From Chloroflexota bacterium (GTDB lineage Bacteria; Chloroflexota; Anaerolineae; Aggregatilineales; Phototrophicaceae): a stretch of DNA of 17,484 bases. The stretch lies in the NCBI GenBank assembly GCA_023430545.1, contig JAEZAF010000098.1, positions 1 to 17,484 of the forward strand, read 5' to 3'. Position 1 is the stretch's first letter, and the number at the start of each line of letters is the position of its first letter. Both the position numbers and the translations under genes were made by a program. A model generated the notes under the pieces. It searched no databases and was not told the DNA's origin. It was given only the letters and a program-made list of their open reading frames with translations. Of the stretch, positions 6,518 through 13,857 are shown in pieces.

Positions 6518-8791
6518 TTAGCTCCCCCAGCCCGATGAGAACGTCGCCATCTTGTCTTCCGGCTTCGCTTCCGGGATGCGCCACAGATAGCGGATGATCG
6601 CGTCCGCAGCGATAAACATGATAATCAGGGCCTGAATAATCTTCACAAGGTCAATCGCGAGGTCGGCACGGACCTGCATCAGCGGGGCACCCACCAGCAG
6701 TGCCGCCCACAGCATCCCCGCCGGGATGATACTCTTCGGGTTGTTCCTCGCCAGCAGTGCAACCGCGATCGCGTCGAAGCCCAGCCCGGAGAAGAACGCG
6801 GGCTGCATGCTGAACTGCACGCTGGAGATCTCAATCGCGCCGGTTAGCCCAGCCAGCAGACCGGACAGCGTCATCGCGAGGATGATATTCCACTTCACAT
6901 TCATACCGGCGTAACGGGCCGCGTTCGGGTTCTGCCCCACAGTGCGCAGTTCGAAACCCGGTGTCGTCCGGTTCAGGAACCAGTCTACCAGCAGGACGGT
7001 CAATACCATGATGACCAGACCGATATGGAGGGCATCCATCACGGTCAGCCACGAGAGGAAGAAGCCCGCCACCGTCACCAGCAGACCATACACCACCGGG
7101 CGGATCGCATAGCGCAGATCCTGCCGGATCACTTCACGGCGCTGCCAGAGCATAAACGCCAGCGTCGCGATACCGGCAATCACAAACCAGATCGGAGTCA
7201 GGTCATCGAAGCGCGGCAGGCGTGCCGTCTCCGCCACCAGCGGTGTGCGCGGCAGGCTGGCGGTCGGGTCACGCAGAATCAGCGGGTTATCCGAGCGGAT
7301 AATCCAGTCCACAAACCGCGTGGCGATGAAGTTCAGCATGATGGTGTTGATGACCTCATGCGCGCCGGTAAAGGCTTTCAGCGCACCGGGGATGAACCCC
7401 CACAGGCCGCCGCCAATGATCCCTCCGATCAGCACCAGTGGAATGCGGAGAAACGCGGGCAGGCCGTCGAAGATCGGCGAAAACCCGATCCACACGGCCA
7501 GCAGACCGCCGATATACAACTGGCCTTCCGCGCCGATGTTGAACAGACCGGCCTTGAAGCCCAGCGCCACCGCCAGCCCCGCGATGATAAACGGAATCGC
7601 GCGGGTCAGCGTGCGCTCAAGGTTCGCAGGCAGGAACATCAGCGCACGGTCCCCAAGCCGGGCATAGACCACCTCTGGCTTGTCATCGGCGGGATTATCC
7701 GGCGTATTGGGATCGCGATAGATGATATTGGTAGCATCCGTCCGACCGGTATCGATCAGCAGAGGCTGATTCCCCGGACGATAGATCACCGTATTCTGTG
7801 TCAGGTATTCCGGTAGTTCCGTCCGCAGCGCCGCCGAAACGTCCGTGTTGGTCAGCACATTATTGGAGTACATGCCGTTGACCAGATTGAGCTGACGCGC
7901 CAGCAGATCCTCATCGGTGATCCCGGCGGATTCCAGGCGGCGCTGGACTTCGGCCAGCTCCAGAATCACATCCGAGCCAGTGCGGGACTGAGTGCGTGCC
8001 AGAAAGATCCCTTCGAAGTTCGCAGCATCGGCATCACCGACCGTCAGACCGAGTGAATCCAGCACGGCCAACTGCTCCAGATAGCGCTGAATCGTCACGA
8101 CACCGTTCTGTGAGCCAATCGCGCCAAAGTAGGCGATCAGGTCACCATCGCTGAACTCCGCCGCGATGGGTACCAGTCCTTCGATTTCCGCACGCTGTTC
8201 CTCGGTCAGGCCGCTTTCCTGTGCATAGGTGCGAGCCATCCCCAGCGCCTGCGAGCTTGAAAGCAGCTCGGCCATCTGATTGACCAGCGGGGCCATCCCC
8301 CGCAGGCTGTCTGCCCCCAGTTCGCGGATCTTCGGAATGCGCTCACCCAATGCATCAAGCTGCGCGCCGTCGAGCTGGCCTTCATATTTACGGATCGTCT
8401 CTTCATAAGCCAGCACATTCTCCGGCCCGATGGCCGAGAGCGTGTTAACGCGGGTGGCAAGCTGGCGCAGGGTGGTATTGTTCAGGTCTTCGTTGTCGGC
8501 AAGCTGGGCGGCAATCGAGATGTGATGCGGAGCCAGCAGTTCATTGATGACAAGGCCGGTCGAGCCTTCAATGAAAGCCGAGTACGCGGTAAACGCCAGA
8601 TTCAATCCTCGGTTGAAGTCACCACGAGCGCCGGTGATCACCATGAACGGGATCGTGGCGATCAGTGCGGTCAGCACGGCGAGAATCGGGACAAGTGAAG
8701 GCGAAATCCGTCGCCATGTGCGGCTGATCGGATTAGGCTGGGCAGGGGGTGTAGACGGCGTCTGATCGGCGGTCACGGTCGCATTAGCCAT
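6518..8791 (-). CDS. ABC transporter permease, BMP/nucleoside type (YufP-like), with large extracellular insert
   Basis: The 757-residue protein is the first permease of the importer. The core begins with NLERTLTRAIPFIIAGLAVA, then GFKAGLFNIGAEGQLYIGGL at about residues 390-430, the YufP hallmark, and ends with the conserved SGLGFDAIAVALLARNNPKS block. Ordinary members are about 350 residues. Here the first helix (about 32-54) and the following AYSAFIEGSTGL segment are normal, but roughly residues 82-388 are an inserted soluble, acidic, mostly helical region. By family topology it lies in the first extracellular loop. The C-terminal permease part also looks complete. The ATG overlaps the end of the ATPase gene by 8 nt, with AGGAGGGGG as ribosome binding site inside that gene. 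The function of the insert is unknown. Confidence 0.92.
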   Translation of the reverse strand: MANATVTADQTPSTPPAQPNPISRTWRRISPSLVPILAVLTALIATIPFMVITGARGDFNRGLNLAFTAYSAFIEGSTGLVINELLAPHHISIAAQLADNEDLNNTTLRQLATRVNTLSAIGPENVLAYEETIRKYEGQLDGAQLDALGERIPKIRELGADSLRGMAPLVNQMAELLSSSQALGMARTYAQESGLTEEQRAEIEGLVPIAAEFSDGDLIAYFGAIGSQNGVVTIQRYLEQLAVLDSLGLTVGDADAANFEGIFLARTQSRTGSDVILELAEVQRRLESAGITDEDLLARQLNLVNGMYSNNVLTNTDVSAALRTELPEYLTQNTVIYRPGNQPLLIDTGRTDATNIIYRDPNTPDNPADDKPEVVYARLGDRALMFLPANLERTLTRAIPFIIAGLAVALGFKAGLFNIGAEGQLYIGGLLAVWIGFSPIFDGLPAFLRIPLVLIGGIIGGGLWGFIPGALKAFTGAHEVINTIMLNFIATRFVDWIIRSDNPLILRDPTASLPRTPLVAETARLPRFDDLTPIWFVIAGIATLAFMLWQRREVIRQDLRYAIRPVVYGLLVTVAGFFLSWLTVMDALHIGLVIMVLTVLLVDWFLNRTTPGFELRTVGQNPNAARYAGMNVKWNIILAMTLSGLLAGLTGAIEISSVQFSMQPAFFSGLGFDAIAVALLARNNPKSIIPAGMLWAALLVGAPLMQVRADLAIDLVKIIQALIIMFIAADAIIRYLWRIPEAKPEDKMATFSSGWGS

Positions 8792-10436
8792 GATCGCCCC
8801 CTCCTAACTGTCCGGATTGTCCGGTACGGGCCGCCTTTTTCGCCTGTGCAGAATCGTCGGCCATGTCTGCGATCATGGGCGGAGGCGCATCCGGCGCATG
8901 AGATCCATCCGCCTTCACACCCGCCATCAGCAGGCCTATTCCTTCGCGTGTCGCGCTTTCAGCGTCGATAATGTCGATAATTCTTCCGGCATACATGACC
9001 GCAATCCGATCTGACAGGGACAGAATTTCGTCCAGCTCGGTTGAGACCAGCAGTACCGCCGTTCCTTCGTCGCGCTGACGCACAATCTGCTTATGGATAA
9101 ATTCAATCGAGCCGACATCCAGACCGCGTGTCGGCTGCGCGGCGATCAGCAGACGGTTCTCGCGAGAGAACTCACGGGCAACCACCGCCTTCTGCTGATT
9201 TCCGCCGGAGAGCGCCCCGATGTTGGTGAAGATGCTCGGCGTGCGCACATCATACTGCCGGACCAGTTCTTCGCTGATCTGGTTGATTTCACGTTCGTTC
9301 GCCACGACCCCATTGGAGAAGGGCTGCTTGTAATAGGTTTGCAGGCGCATGTTATCGCGGATAGAAAAACTGGCGACCATCCCGTTCTTCTGACGGTCTT
9401 CCGGGACATGCGCAACACCCGCCGCCGTCACATGCCGGGGATCGCTGTGGGTCACATCCAGCCCTTCCAGCAGGATATGACCACTCACCACCGACCGCAG
9501 ATTGGTAATGGCCTCGATCAGTTCGGTCTGGCCGTTGCCCTGCACGCCAGCAATACCCAGGATTTCACCTGCGTAGACTTCAAGCGACAGGTCAGTCAGC
9601 GCTGGCAGATCACGGTCATCCAGCACATTGAGGTCCTGAATACTCAGCACCACCTGACCTGGCTCGGCAGGTTCCTTATCCACCCGCAGCAGGACTTCAC
9701 GTCCCACCATCATCGACGCCAGCGACTGCTGTGTTGCCTGTTTGGGATCGGTCTCGCCGACCATCTTGCCTAATCGCAGTACCTGTACACGGTCGCAGAT
9801 GCGCAGGACTTCCTTTAACTTGTGCGAGATAAAGATGATACTGACACCGCGCTCGGTCAGGGTCTGCATGATCGAGAACAGCCCCTCGGTTTCCTGTGGA
9901 GTCAGTACAGCGCTCGGCTCGTCCAGAATCAGGATTTCCGCCTTGCGATACAGTGCCTTGATGATCTCCACACGCTGCTGTACCCCCACCGGCAGGTCCT
10001 GTATCAGCGCATCAGGGTTGACCTGTAAGCCGTACTGTTCCGCGATCTCCAGAATGCGCCGCCGGGCGGAGCGCCGGTCAAGGAAACCCGCCACCCCTGG
10101 TTCATCACCGAGCATGACATTTTCGGTGACTGACAGCACCGGCACCAGTTGAAAGTGCTGGTGGACCATCCCGATCCCACGCCGGATGGCATCATTCGGG
10201 TCGGTGATCACGACGGGTTCACCGTTGATCAGGATTTCGCCCTCATCCGGTTTATACAGGCCGTAGATCAGGTTCATCAGCGTGGATTTCCCCGCACCGT
10301 TTTCCCCTAAAAGGCCAAGCACTTCCCCCTTATGCAGTTTCAGATCAATGTGGTCATTGGCGAGGACGCCGGGAAAGCGTTTGGTCAGGCCGCGCACTTC
10401 CAGCACCGGGACATCACTCGGAGCATCGCGCATCAT
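8784..10436 (-). CDS. ABC transporter ATP-binding protein, two fused ATPase domains (YufO/RbsA-like)
   Basis: The 550-residue protein powers the importer from the cytoplasmic face. Domain 1: Walker A GENGAGKST at residues 44-52, Q-loop HQHF 92-95, degenerate signature LPVGVQQR 148-155 and Walker B ILILDEP 168-174. Domain 2: a Walker A equivalent GVQGNGQTEL (297-306) that lacks Lys-Ser, signature LSGGNQQK 409-416, and AAQPTRGLD 432-440 where the catalytic Glu is Gln. One competent and one degenerate site is usual for this family. The tail after about 505 is Ala/Asp/Gly-rich and probably disordered. I chose the ATG at 10436 because AAGGA lies 6 nt upstream; a TTG one codon earlier (10439) is too close. 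It is the first gene of the operon, and no BMP lipoprotein gene precedes it. Confidence 0.95.
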   Translation of the reverse strand: MMRDAPSDVPVLEVRGLTKRFPGVLANDHIDLKLHKGEVLGLLGENGAGKSTLMNLIYGLYKPDEGEILINGEPVVITDPNDAIRRGIGMVHQHFQLVPVLSVTENVMLGDEPGVAGFLDRRSARRRILEIAEQYGLQVNPDALIQDLPVGVQQRVEIIKALYRKAEILILDEPSAVLTPQETEGLFSIMQTLTERGVSIIFISHKLKEVLRICDRVQVLRLGKMVGETDPKQATQQSLASMMVGREVLLRVDKEPAEPGQVVLSIQDLNVLDDRDLPALTDLSLEVYAGEILGIAGVQGNGQTELIEAITNLRSVVSGHILLEGLDVTHSDPRHVTAAGVAHVPEDRQKNGMVASFSIRDNMRLQTYYKQPFSNGVVANEREINQISEELVRQYDVRTPSIFTNIGALSGGNQQKAVVAREFSRENRLLIAAQPTRGLDVGSIEFIHKQIVRQRDEGTAVLLVSTELDEILSLSDRIAVMYAGRIIDIIDAESATREGIGLLMAGVKADGSHAPDAPPPMIADMADDSAQAKKAARTGQSGQLGGGDHG

Positions 10437-10479
10437 CAAAAGTCCTTGCGATATTTTTCACTTACACGAAATTCGCGTT

Positions 10480-10507
10480 AGTATACCCTTAGAGCAAAAC
10501 TTCTGAA
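10480..10507 (-). promoter_or_regulatory. Probable promoter of the ABC transporter operon
   Basis: On the minus strand a TATACT -10 box (10480-10485) follows a 16-bp spacer and a TTCAGA -35-like box (10502-10507, four of six consensus bases). The -10 box lies about 44 bp before the ATPase start codon. The -10 match is good and the -35 moderate. Confidence 0.4.
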
Positions 10508-10509
10508 AG

Positions 10510-10635
10510 TTACGAAAATCGCAGGCTTATTGTACATCCAGCATTCTGTTGATTAGGCAGGAAAAAAGACAGCAGACATCTGTCGCAAGTTGCCAGCAGA
10601 TTGCCAGCAGTCAACTGAATGGCTGACAGATCCAT
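10510..10635 (-). CDS. Possible small protein, 41 residues, start site under a structured element
   Basis: The ORF begins MDLSAIQLTAGNLLATCDRC and ends SLRFS, with three Cys and a hydrophobic LLSFFLP stretch; no family is recognised. Its support is an excellent ribosome binding site, AGGAGAGG, about 7 nt before the ATG. Against it, a weak intrinsic terminator (10562-10584) lies inside the frame, and the binding site may simply be one arm of a palindrome. It would be read just before the ABC operon promoter. Treat it as a candidate only. Confidence 0.25.
   Translation of the reverse strand: MDLSAIQLTAGNLLATCDRCLLSFFLPNQQNAGCTISLRFS
10562..10584 (-). terminator. Weak intrinsic terminator
   Basis: On the minus strand GACAG, a 7-nt loop, CTGTC and then TTTTTT form a short-stem terminator. 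It would end transcripts from the secreted TPR/SH3-like gene (stop at 10747) and separate them from the ABC operon promoter at 10480. A stem of 5 bp is marginal. Confidence 0.35.
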
Positions 10636-10643
10636 AAAACGGC

Positions 10644-10715
10644 CTCTCCTGTAGAATGATCGGGTGCGATGGCTCTGTGTACCGGATCACCATGCAGCCT
10701 TCTCCTACAGGAGAG
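10644..10715 (-). ncRNA. Structured RNA element with two alternative folds (candidate cis-regulatory RNA)
   Basis: Read on the minus strand, CTCTCCTGTAG (10715-10705) pairs perfectly with CTACAGGAGAG (10654-10644). Inside this 11-bp helix a second helix forms between GGCTGCATGG and CCATCGCACCC, with one C-C mismatch and one bulged C, closed by a 17-nt loop. The 5' arm can instead fold locally as TCTCC-TGTA-GGAGA. The 3' arm contains AGGAGAG, the ribosome binding site of the 41-codon ORF, so the long helix hides it and the local hairpin frees it. This is the main content of the gene-free stretch 10440-10746. It could equally be a REP-like palindrome or the inverted ends of a tiny mobile element. 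Two direct copies of TTGCCAGCAG (10590-10599, 10601-10610) lie just beyond. Confidence 0.4.
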
Positions 10716-10746
10716 TCAATCCCTCAAAGACGGGTTTTAATGTTGG

Positions 10747-12237
10747 CTACTCAATCGTGAGCCACTGTTGGGCGTCGTCCCCCGGCCCCGGCTCATCCAC
10801 CGGATTAAACAGATATTCACTGCCTTCATTCTCTGGAATCCAGCCTTCAATGCCGTCTTCCGTGACCACCGGCCACCACCGGACAGGGCCGGAGTCCCCC
10901 TCGATGCACTGGCTCTCACCGGTGATGGTGAACAGCGGTCCATCATAATGACCTTCACCGATGTCAATCAGGTTCTGCGTGTTGGGCTGCTCATAGAATT
11001 CCGGTATAGAATAGTAATCTGCATCTATCACCTGCATCCCTTTGCTGATGCGTGACACGACGCCGCAGACATCCTCGCGCAGTGCAAGCCGTGGATCATC
11101 GCTGCCTTCCGGGACAAGTACAAACTGTTGACGTCCGCTGCTTTCAAAAAGGTGTGCGCTGGTCTCACCTATATAGAGGTCAGGATCATCTGCACCTTCG
11201 GGAGCAGCCAACTCGATTGCATAATGAGTTCCTCCCTCTGGCGATGGGGAGATCGATACGCTGAACAGGAAAGTCCCTGCAAGTTCCCTTAAAAAATAGG
11301 CATCGACGGCATGGACACCAAAATAAATATCCCGCTGCGGCGTGGTCGCGAGCAGCAGATCCAGCGCAAACGCTCCATCTGCGGCCTCATCGAAGCGAAT
11401 TCGGACGGGAACACCCTCATGATCGGTCAGATCTGTATAGAATGTCCCCGCCGTACCAGAGCCTTGCTGCAGCATTGGGTAGGCGATCCATGTCTCAAAC
11501 TGCTCCATGTCCAGCGGATAGGCTTCAACCAGCGGCGCGACTATCTCACTAAGCTGCGGATCATCAGCCGTAAATTCATGCAGCCAGTAGGCCTCAAAGG
11601 CCGCCCGTGTCTCCTGACCGAGCCGTGCAAAAAGATGTGCGCGGGTATACCGCACCAGCCCGTCAGCAGGCCGGATGTTCAGCACTTCCTCATACGATGC
11701 AAGGGCGGCTTCGTGATCGCCGATCTGCTCATAAATCAGGGCGCGAGCGAACGGGAACGCGGCATTGTAATACAGGTCGCTGCTGACGTTAAAGTAAGCC
11801 TGCGCCAGTGTGAATTTGCCATCGACAAACGCCTGTGTTCCGCCGCGAAGCCTTTCCAGCACAGCCTCCCGGGGGATCTGCTCGCCGAATACAAATCCAT
11901 CCCTGTGAATCGCACCGAGCAGGTTGGTAAACAACAGCGCCTGCCGCATACAGTCGAGATCATCCGGCGGACAGCTTTGCAGCAGTTCATGTGCAGCCGT
12001 CAGCTCGCAGCCTAAGGTCGCTTGCTCGTCAGCATTACACTCCAGATAAACTTCGCAGGCACTGCCATAATCAAATACATCGGAAATCGGCTCGAAAAGC
12101 TCAATGCCCCACGGTTCGCACCCGTGTCGCCAGTCCCTCCACGGTGGTATGGGTTGAAGCAGACCGAAGACAGTGGAGACGGTGAAGAACAGCATGAGCA
12201 GCGTGGACAGCACAGATATCTTAACAGTGGTACGCAT
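10747..12237 (-). CDS. Secreted protein with TPR-like region and C-terminal SH3-like domain
   Basis: The 496-residue protein starts with a signal peptide (basic residues 2-6, hydrophobic core about 8-24, cut near VFG at residue 25), so it is exported. A Cys-rich segment follows (Cys40, 61, 67, 77, 89 and 96), which may form disulfides. Residues about 140-220 look like TPR helices (ALIYEQIGDHEAALASYEEV, then YTRAHLFARLGQETRAAFEA). A middle beta-sandwich-like part (240-380) precedes a C-terminal SH3-like region (about 390-480) ending in the typical GWIPE. Such domains suggest binding to cell-wall or protein partners; no catalytic motif is seen. The start has AAGGAG 6 nt upstream. It appears to be a single-gene unit, with the SWIM gene terminator upstream of it. 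Confidence 0.8.
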   Translation of the reverse strand: MRTTVKISVLSTLLMLFFTVSTVFGLLQPIPPWRDWRHGCEPWGIELFEPISDVFDYGSACEVYLECNADEQATLGCELTAAHELLQSCPPDDLDCMRQALLFTNLLGAIHRDGFVFGEQIPREAVLERLRGGTQAFVDGKFTLAQAYFNVSSDLYYNAAFPFARALIYEQIGDHEAALASYEEVLNIRPADGLVRYTRAHLFARLGQETRAAFEAYWLHEFTADDPQLSEIVAPLVEAYPLDMEQFETWIAYPMLQQGSGTAGTFYTDLTDHEGVPVRIRFDEAADGAFALDLLLATTPQRDIYFGVHAVDAYFLRELAGTFLFSVSISPSPEGGTHYAIELAAPEGADDPDLYIGETSAHLFESSGRQQFVLVPEGSDDPRLALREDVCGVVSRISKGMQVIDADYYSIPEFYEQPNTQNLIDIGEGHYDGPLFTITGESQCIEGDSGPVRWWPVVTEDGIEGWIPENEGSEYLFNPVDEPGPGDDAQQWLTIE

Positions 12238-12377
12238 ATCGGACTCCTTTTTTCAGCGATGCTTTTCGAGCGATCCTGATCGGGTGGTCTCACCATTGTC
12301 TGTCAATCGGCTGTCTGAAACCGGTCGCAACCGTTACGCTTTTCCTACGGTCCGGTGATGATCATCTGCCCGATAGG

Positions 12378-12412
12378 CAAACAAAAAGCCTGACTGTATA
12401 GTGCGGTCAGGC
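12378..12412 (-). terminator. Intrinsic terminator of the SWIM-domain gene
   Basis: On the minus strand GCCTGAC, an 11-nt loop, GTCAGGC and then TTTTTGTTTG form a clear rho-independent terminator 47 nt after the SWIM gene stop. It isolates that gene from the downstream TPR/SH3-like gene. Confidence 0.75.
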
Positions 12413-12458
12413 CTGATATTCAGTTTTATGCGGCGGTTTATCGTGTCGGAAACCGACC

Positions 12459-12980
12459 TTATTCCGCTTCAGTCGAGATCTGTGGGGCGGCGGGCATCGT
12501 CAGTGGTTTAACCATCCCCTTGAGCATCCGTTCCATCGCCATCGTATTACTGCATACACCATGAGTCATAAAGTAGGGGTTGTCGCAGTCCCACACGCCG
12601 TTCTTATAGCTGATCGTGAAGTCGTTATGTCCGCCACGGAAACCGGCTTCGAAGCTCTTGAACGTCATCAGATCACCCAGACGTTCCGCGTAATTCTTGG
12701 CTTTTTCCACATCACTGACCACGTTCTGGCCGGGGGCATAGGGCAGCGGCTGGCGCTTCAGCATCGGGCCGAGGCCGCGTTCAACCGCCATCACATGCGG
12801 GCAGATGCCGTACTTCTGGAAACCGGGGCAGGAGCAGTGCCATCCATCTGGCCCAAGCGTGAGTTGATACGTATTGTTACTGCCTACAAATTCTGCCGCG
12901 AAGTTGTGAAGGGTGACGCGCGAAGGGTCTTCTGCATATTCCTTGGCTTTCTGAATCTTACCAATCATGCTGTAGTCCAT
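12459..12980 (-). CDS. SWIM zinc-finger protein: tandem SWIM repeats, second degenerate
   Basis: The 173-residue protein consists of two related units of about 80 residues. Unit 1 (about 8-76) starts IQKAKEYAEDPSRVTLHNF and ends in an intact SWIM finger, WHCSCPGFQKYGICPHVMAVE, with ligands Cys49, Cys51, Cys60 and His62 (CxC...CxH). Unit 2 (about 90-158) starts VEKAKNYAERLGDLMTFKSF and ends WDCDNPYFMTHGVCSNTMAME, where the second Cys is Asn134 and the His is Asn145, so two of four zinc ligands are lost. SWIM fingers bind DNA or proteins; the exact role is unknown. I start at the ATG at 12980 because the GTG at 12992 overlaps the AAGGAG site itself, leaving 11 nt to this ATG. It is preceded by a leader ORF and terminator, and followed by its own terminator. 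Confidence 0.85.
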   Translation of the reverse strand: MDYSMIGKIQKAKEYAEDPSRVTLHNFAAEFVGSNNTYQLTLGPDGWHCSCPGFQKYGICPHVMAVERGLGPMLKRQPLPYAPGQNVVSDVEKAKNYAERLGDLMTFKSFEAGFRGGHNDFTISYKNGVWDCDNPYFMTHGVCSNTMAMERMLKGMVKPLTMPAAPQISTEAE

Positions 12981-13015
12981 AAGATAAAACACTCCTTTAT
13001 TCTAACGAGGTCTGG

Positions 13016-13055
13016 AAAAAAACACGCGATTTAATCGAGTCGAATAAATCGCGTG
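13016..13055 (-). terminator. Strong intrinsic terminator upstream of the SWIM gene (attenuator)
   Basis: On the minus strand CACGCGATTTA (13055-13045) pairs perfectly with TAAATCGCGTG (13033-13023) around an 11-nt loop and is followed by seven T residues. It ends 36 nt before the SWIM start codon and overlaps the last codons and stop of the 21-codon leader ORF. Placed between a promoter and the gene it serves, it reads as an attenuator. Confidence 0.8.
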
Positions 13056-13096
13056 GGGTTGGCATCTCGGATGTTTAATGGCAAGGGCAGCTTCAT
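13031..13096 (-). CDS. 21-codon leader ORF of the SWIM gene
   Basis: The ORF is too short for ordinary gene callers. The peptide runs MKLPLPLNIRDANP and then TRFIRLD; I know no homologue. AGGAGG (13105-13110) lies 8 nt before the ATG, the best ribosome binding site in this region, and a near-consensus promoter lies just upstream. The TAA stop (13031-13033) is inside the 3' arm of the terminator at 13016-13055, and codons 14-21 run through the 5' arm and loop. A ribosome finishing the ORF would therefore cover the hairpin and could allow read-through into the SWIM gene. It has three Arg codons, all CGA, and three each of Leu and Pro, but no run of one amino acid that would name an attenuation signal. 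It could instead be a genuine small protein. Confidence 0.55.
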   Translation of the reverse strand: MKLPLPLNIRDANPTRFIRLD

Positions 13097-13126
13097 ATCG
13101 AAACCCTCCTTTTCCTGATTACTTTC

Positions 13127-13155
13127 AGTTTAAGCTACCTTTAAAAGCATGTCAA
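13127..13155 (-). promoter_or_regulatory. Sigma70-type promoter for leader ORF and SWIM gene
   Basis: On the minus strand a perfect TTGACA -35 box (13150-13155), a 17-bp spacer and TAAACT as -10 box (13127-13132; four of six consensus bases) stand about 30 bp before the leader ATG. This is the best promoter in the window. Because only 36 nt separate the terminator from the SWIM gene, it is probably also the promoter of that gene. Confidence 0.65.
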
Positions 13156-13220
13156 ATGAAGGTTATCGTTTGTAAACAGAACATTTGTCATTGCATGGCA
13201 CGCTGGTATTGACTATCAGA

Positions 13221-13769
13221 TCAAAGCAGCATTTCAAGTTCAAGTTCATCCGTCAGGGGGATGTTATGCTCGCCGATGATCGGGATCTGCGGCTTGAGCT
13301 TGCGCGACTCCGAGATGGCGTTGGGATACAGTGCCGCGAGGCGGAATCCGCGCTTCTGGTAAAAGCGCAGGGCGTTGAGGTTATCATTGGTGGTGATCAC
13401 CCAGATGCGTTTGATGCCATTCTCGATGGCAACCGTCCGCAGGGTTTCGATCAGCGCTGTCCCGACGCCTTTATTACATTCCTGGCTGTTGATCGTAATC
13501 ACCTCGACCTGGGGCCGGTCTTCTTCCAGCCGGTAGGTGAGCAGGCCAATCGCTTTGGCATTCGGGTCGGCTTCTTCTTCACTGTTACCGGGGAAGGCGG
13601 CAAAACCGGGTAGCAGATGGCCGTAATGGATCTGCCCGCGTGACACAATTTTGGTTGACATCCAGTGACTGTCGAGGAAGTCCGCGACCCAGTTGCGATC
13701 TTCGGGCTTTAGCGCACGGATATAAAACTCTCGAACGGGGATCGTTTCATTTCCAGATTTTTCAGCCAT
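13221..13769 (-). CDS. GNAT family N-acetyltransferase
   Basis: The protein (182 residues from the chosen start) has the GNAT fold that moves an acetyl group from acetyl-CoA to an amine. After the opening strand FYIRALKPEDRNWVADFL come the central strand VEVITINSQE and the acetyl-CoA loop NKGVGTAL (residues 99-106; family pattern Q/RxxGxG/A, with Asn in the first place). The later motif TTNDNLNALRFYQKRGFR at 126-143 is typical of the RimI/COG0454 group. The substrate is unknown. The start is uncertain: a GTG at 13802 has no ribosome binding site, while the ATG at 13769 has AGAGGG about 12 nt upstream. The gene is divergent from the AT-rich patch. The next element downstream is the leader ORF promoter. 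Confidence 0.87.
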   Translation of the reverse strand: MAEKSGNETIPVREFYIRALKPEDRNWVADFLDSHWMSTKIVSRGQIHYGHLLPGFAAFPGNSEEEADPNAKAIGLLTYRLEEDRPQVEVITINSQECNKGVGTALIETLRTVAIENGIKRIWVITTNDNLNALRFYQKRGFRLAALYPNAISESRKLKPQIPIIGEHNIPLTDELELEMLL

Positions 13770-13828
13770 AACAGGGTCAACCCTCTTCCGCGACTCTTTC
13801 ACGACATTACACGGCCAAATTGGTGTCT

Positions 13829-13857
13829 ATTATAGAGATATTCGCACGGACAACCAA
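13829..13857 (-). promoter_or_regulatory. Promoter of the acetyltransferase gene
   Basis: On the minus strand a perfect TATAAT -10 box (13829-13834) follows a 17-bp spacer and TTGGTT (13852-13857, TTG matching the consensus). It lies about 60 bp before the ATG at 13769. The remaining gap up to 14097 is AT-rich; I see no other gene there and only a weak TTGATA box near 14025 as a possible plus-strand promoter element. Confidence 0.5.

Noticed and set aside
7025..7816. 263-codon plus-strand ORF
   Set aside because: It lies wholly opposite the permease gene; its Arg/His/Gln-rich composition is that of an antisense shadow.
9122..10436. Apparent loss of catalytic residues in the second ATPase domain
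   Set aside because: A degenerate second site (no Lys-Ser in Walker A, AAQP instead of a DEP motif) is normal for this two-domain importer ATPase family.
10590..10610. Two direct copies of TTGCCAGCAG, considered as a repeat array
   Set aside because: There are only two copies with one base between them; too few for CRISPR or an iteron array, and no nearby rep or cas gene.
12301..12306. Minus-strand TTGACA upstream of the TPR/SH3-like gene
   Set aside because: No acceptable -10 box is found at 15-19 bp spacing, so I do not call a promoter.
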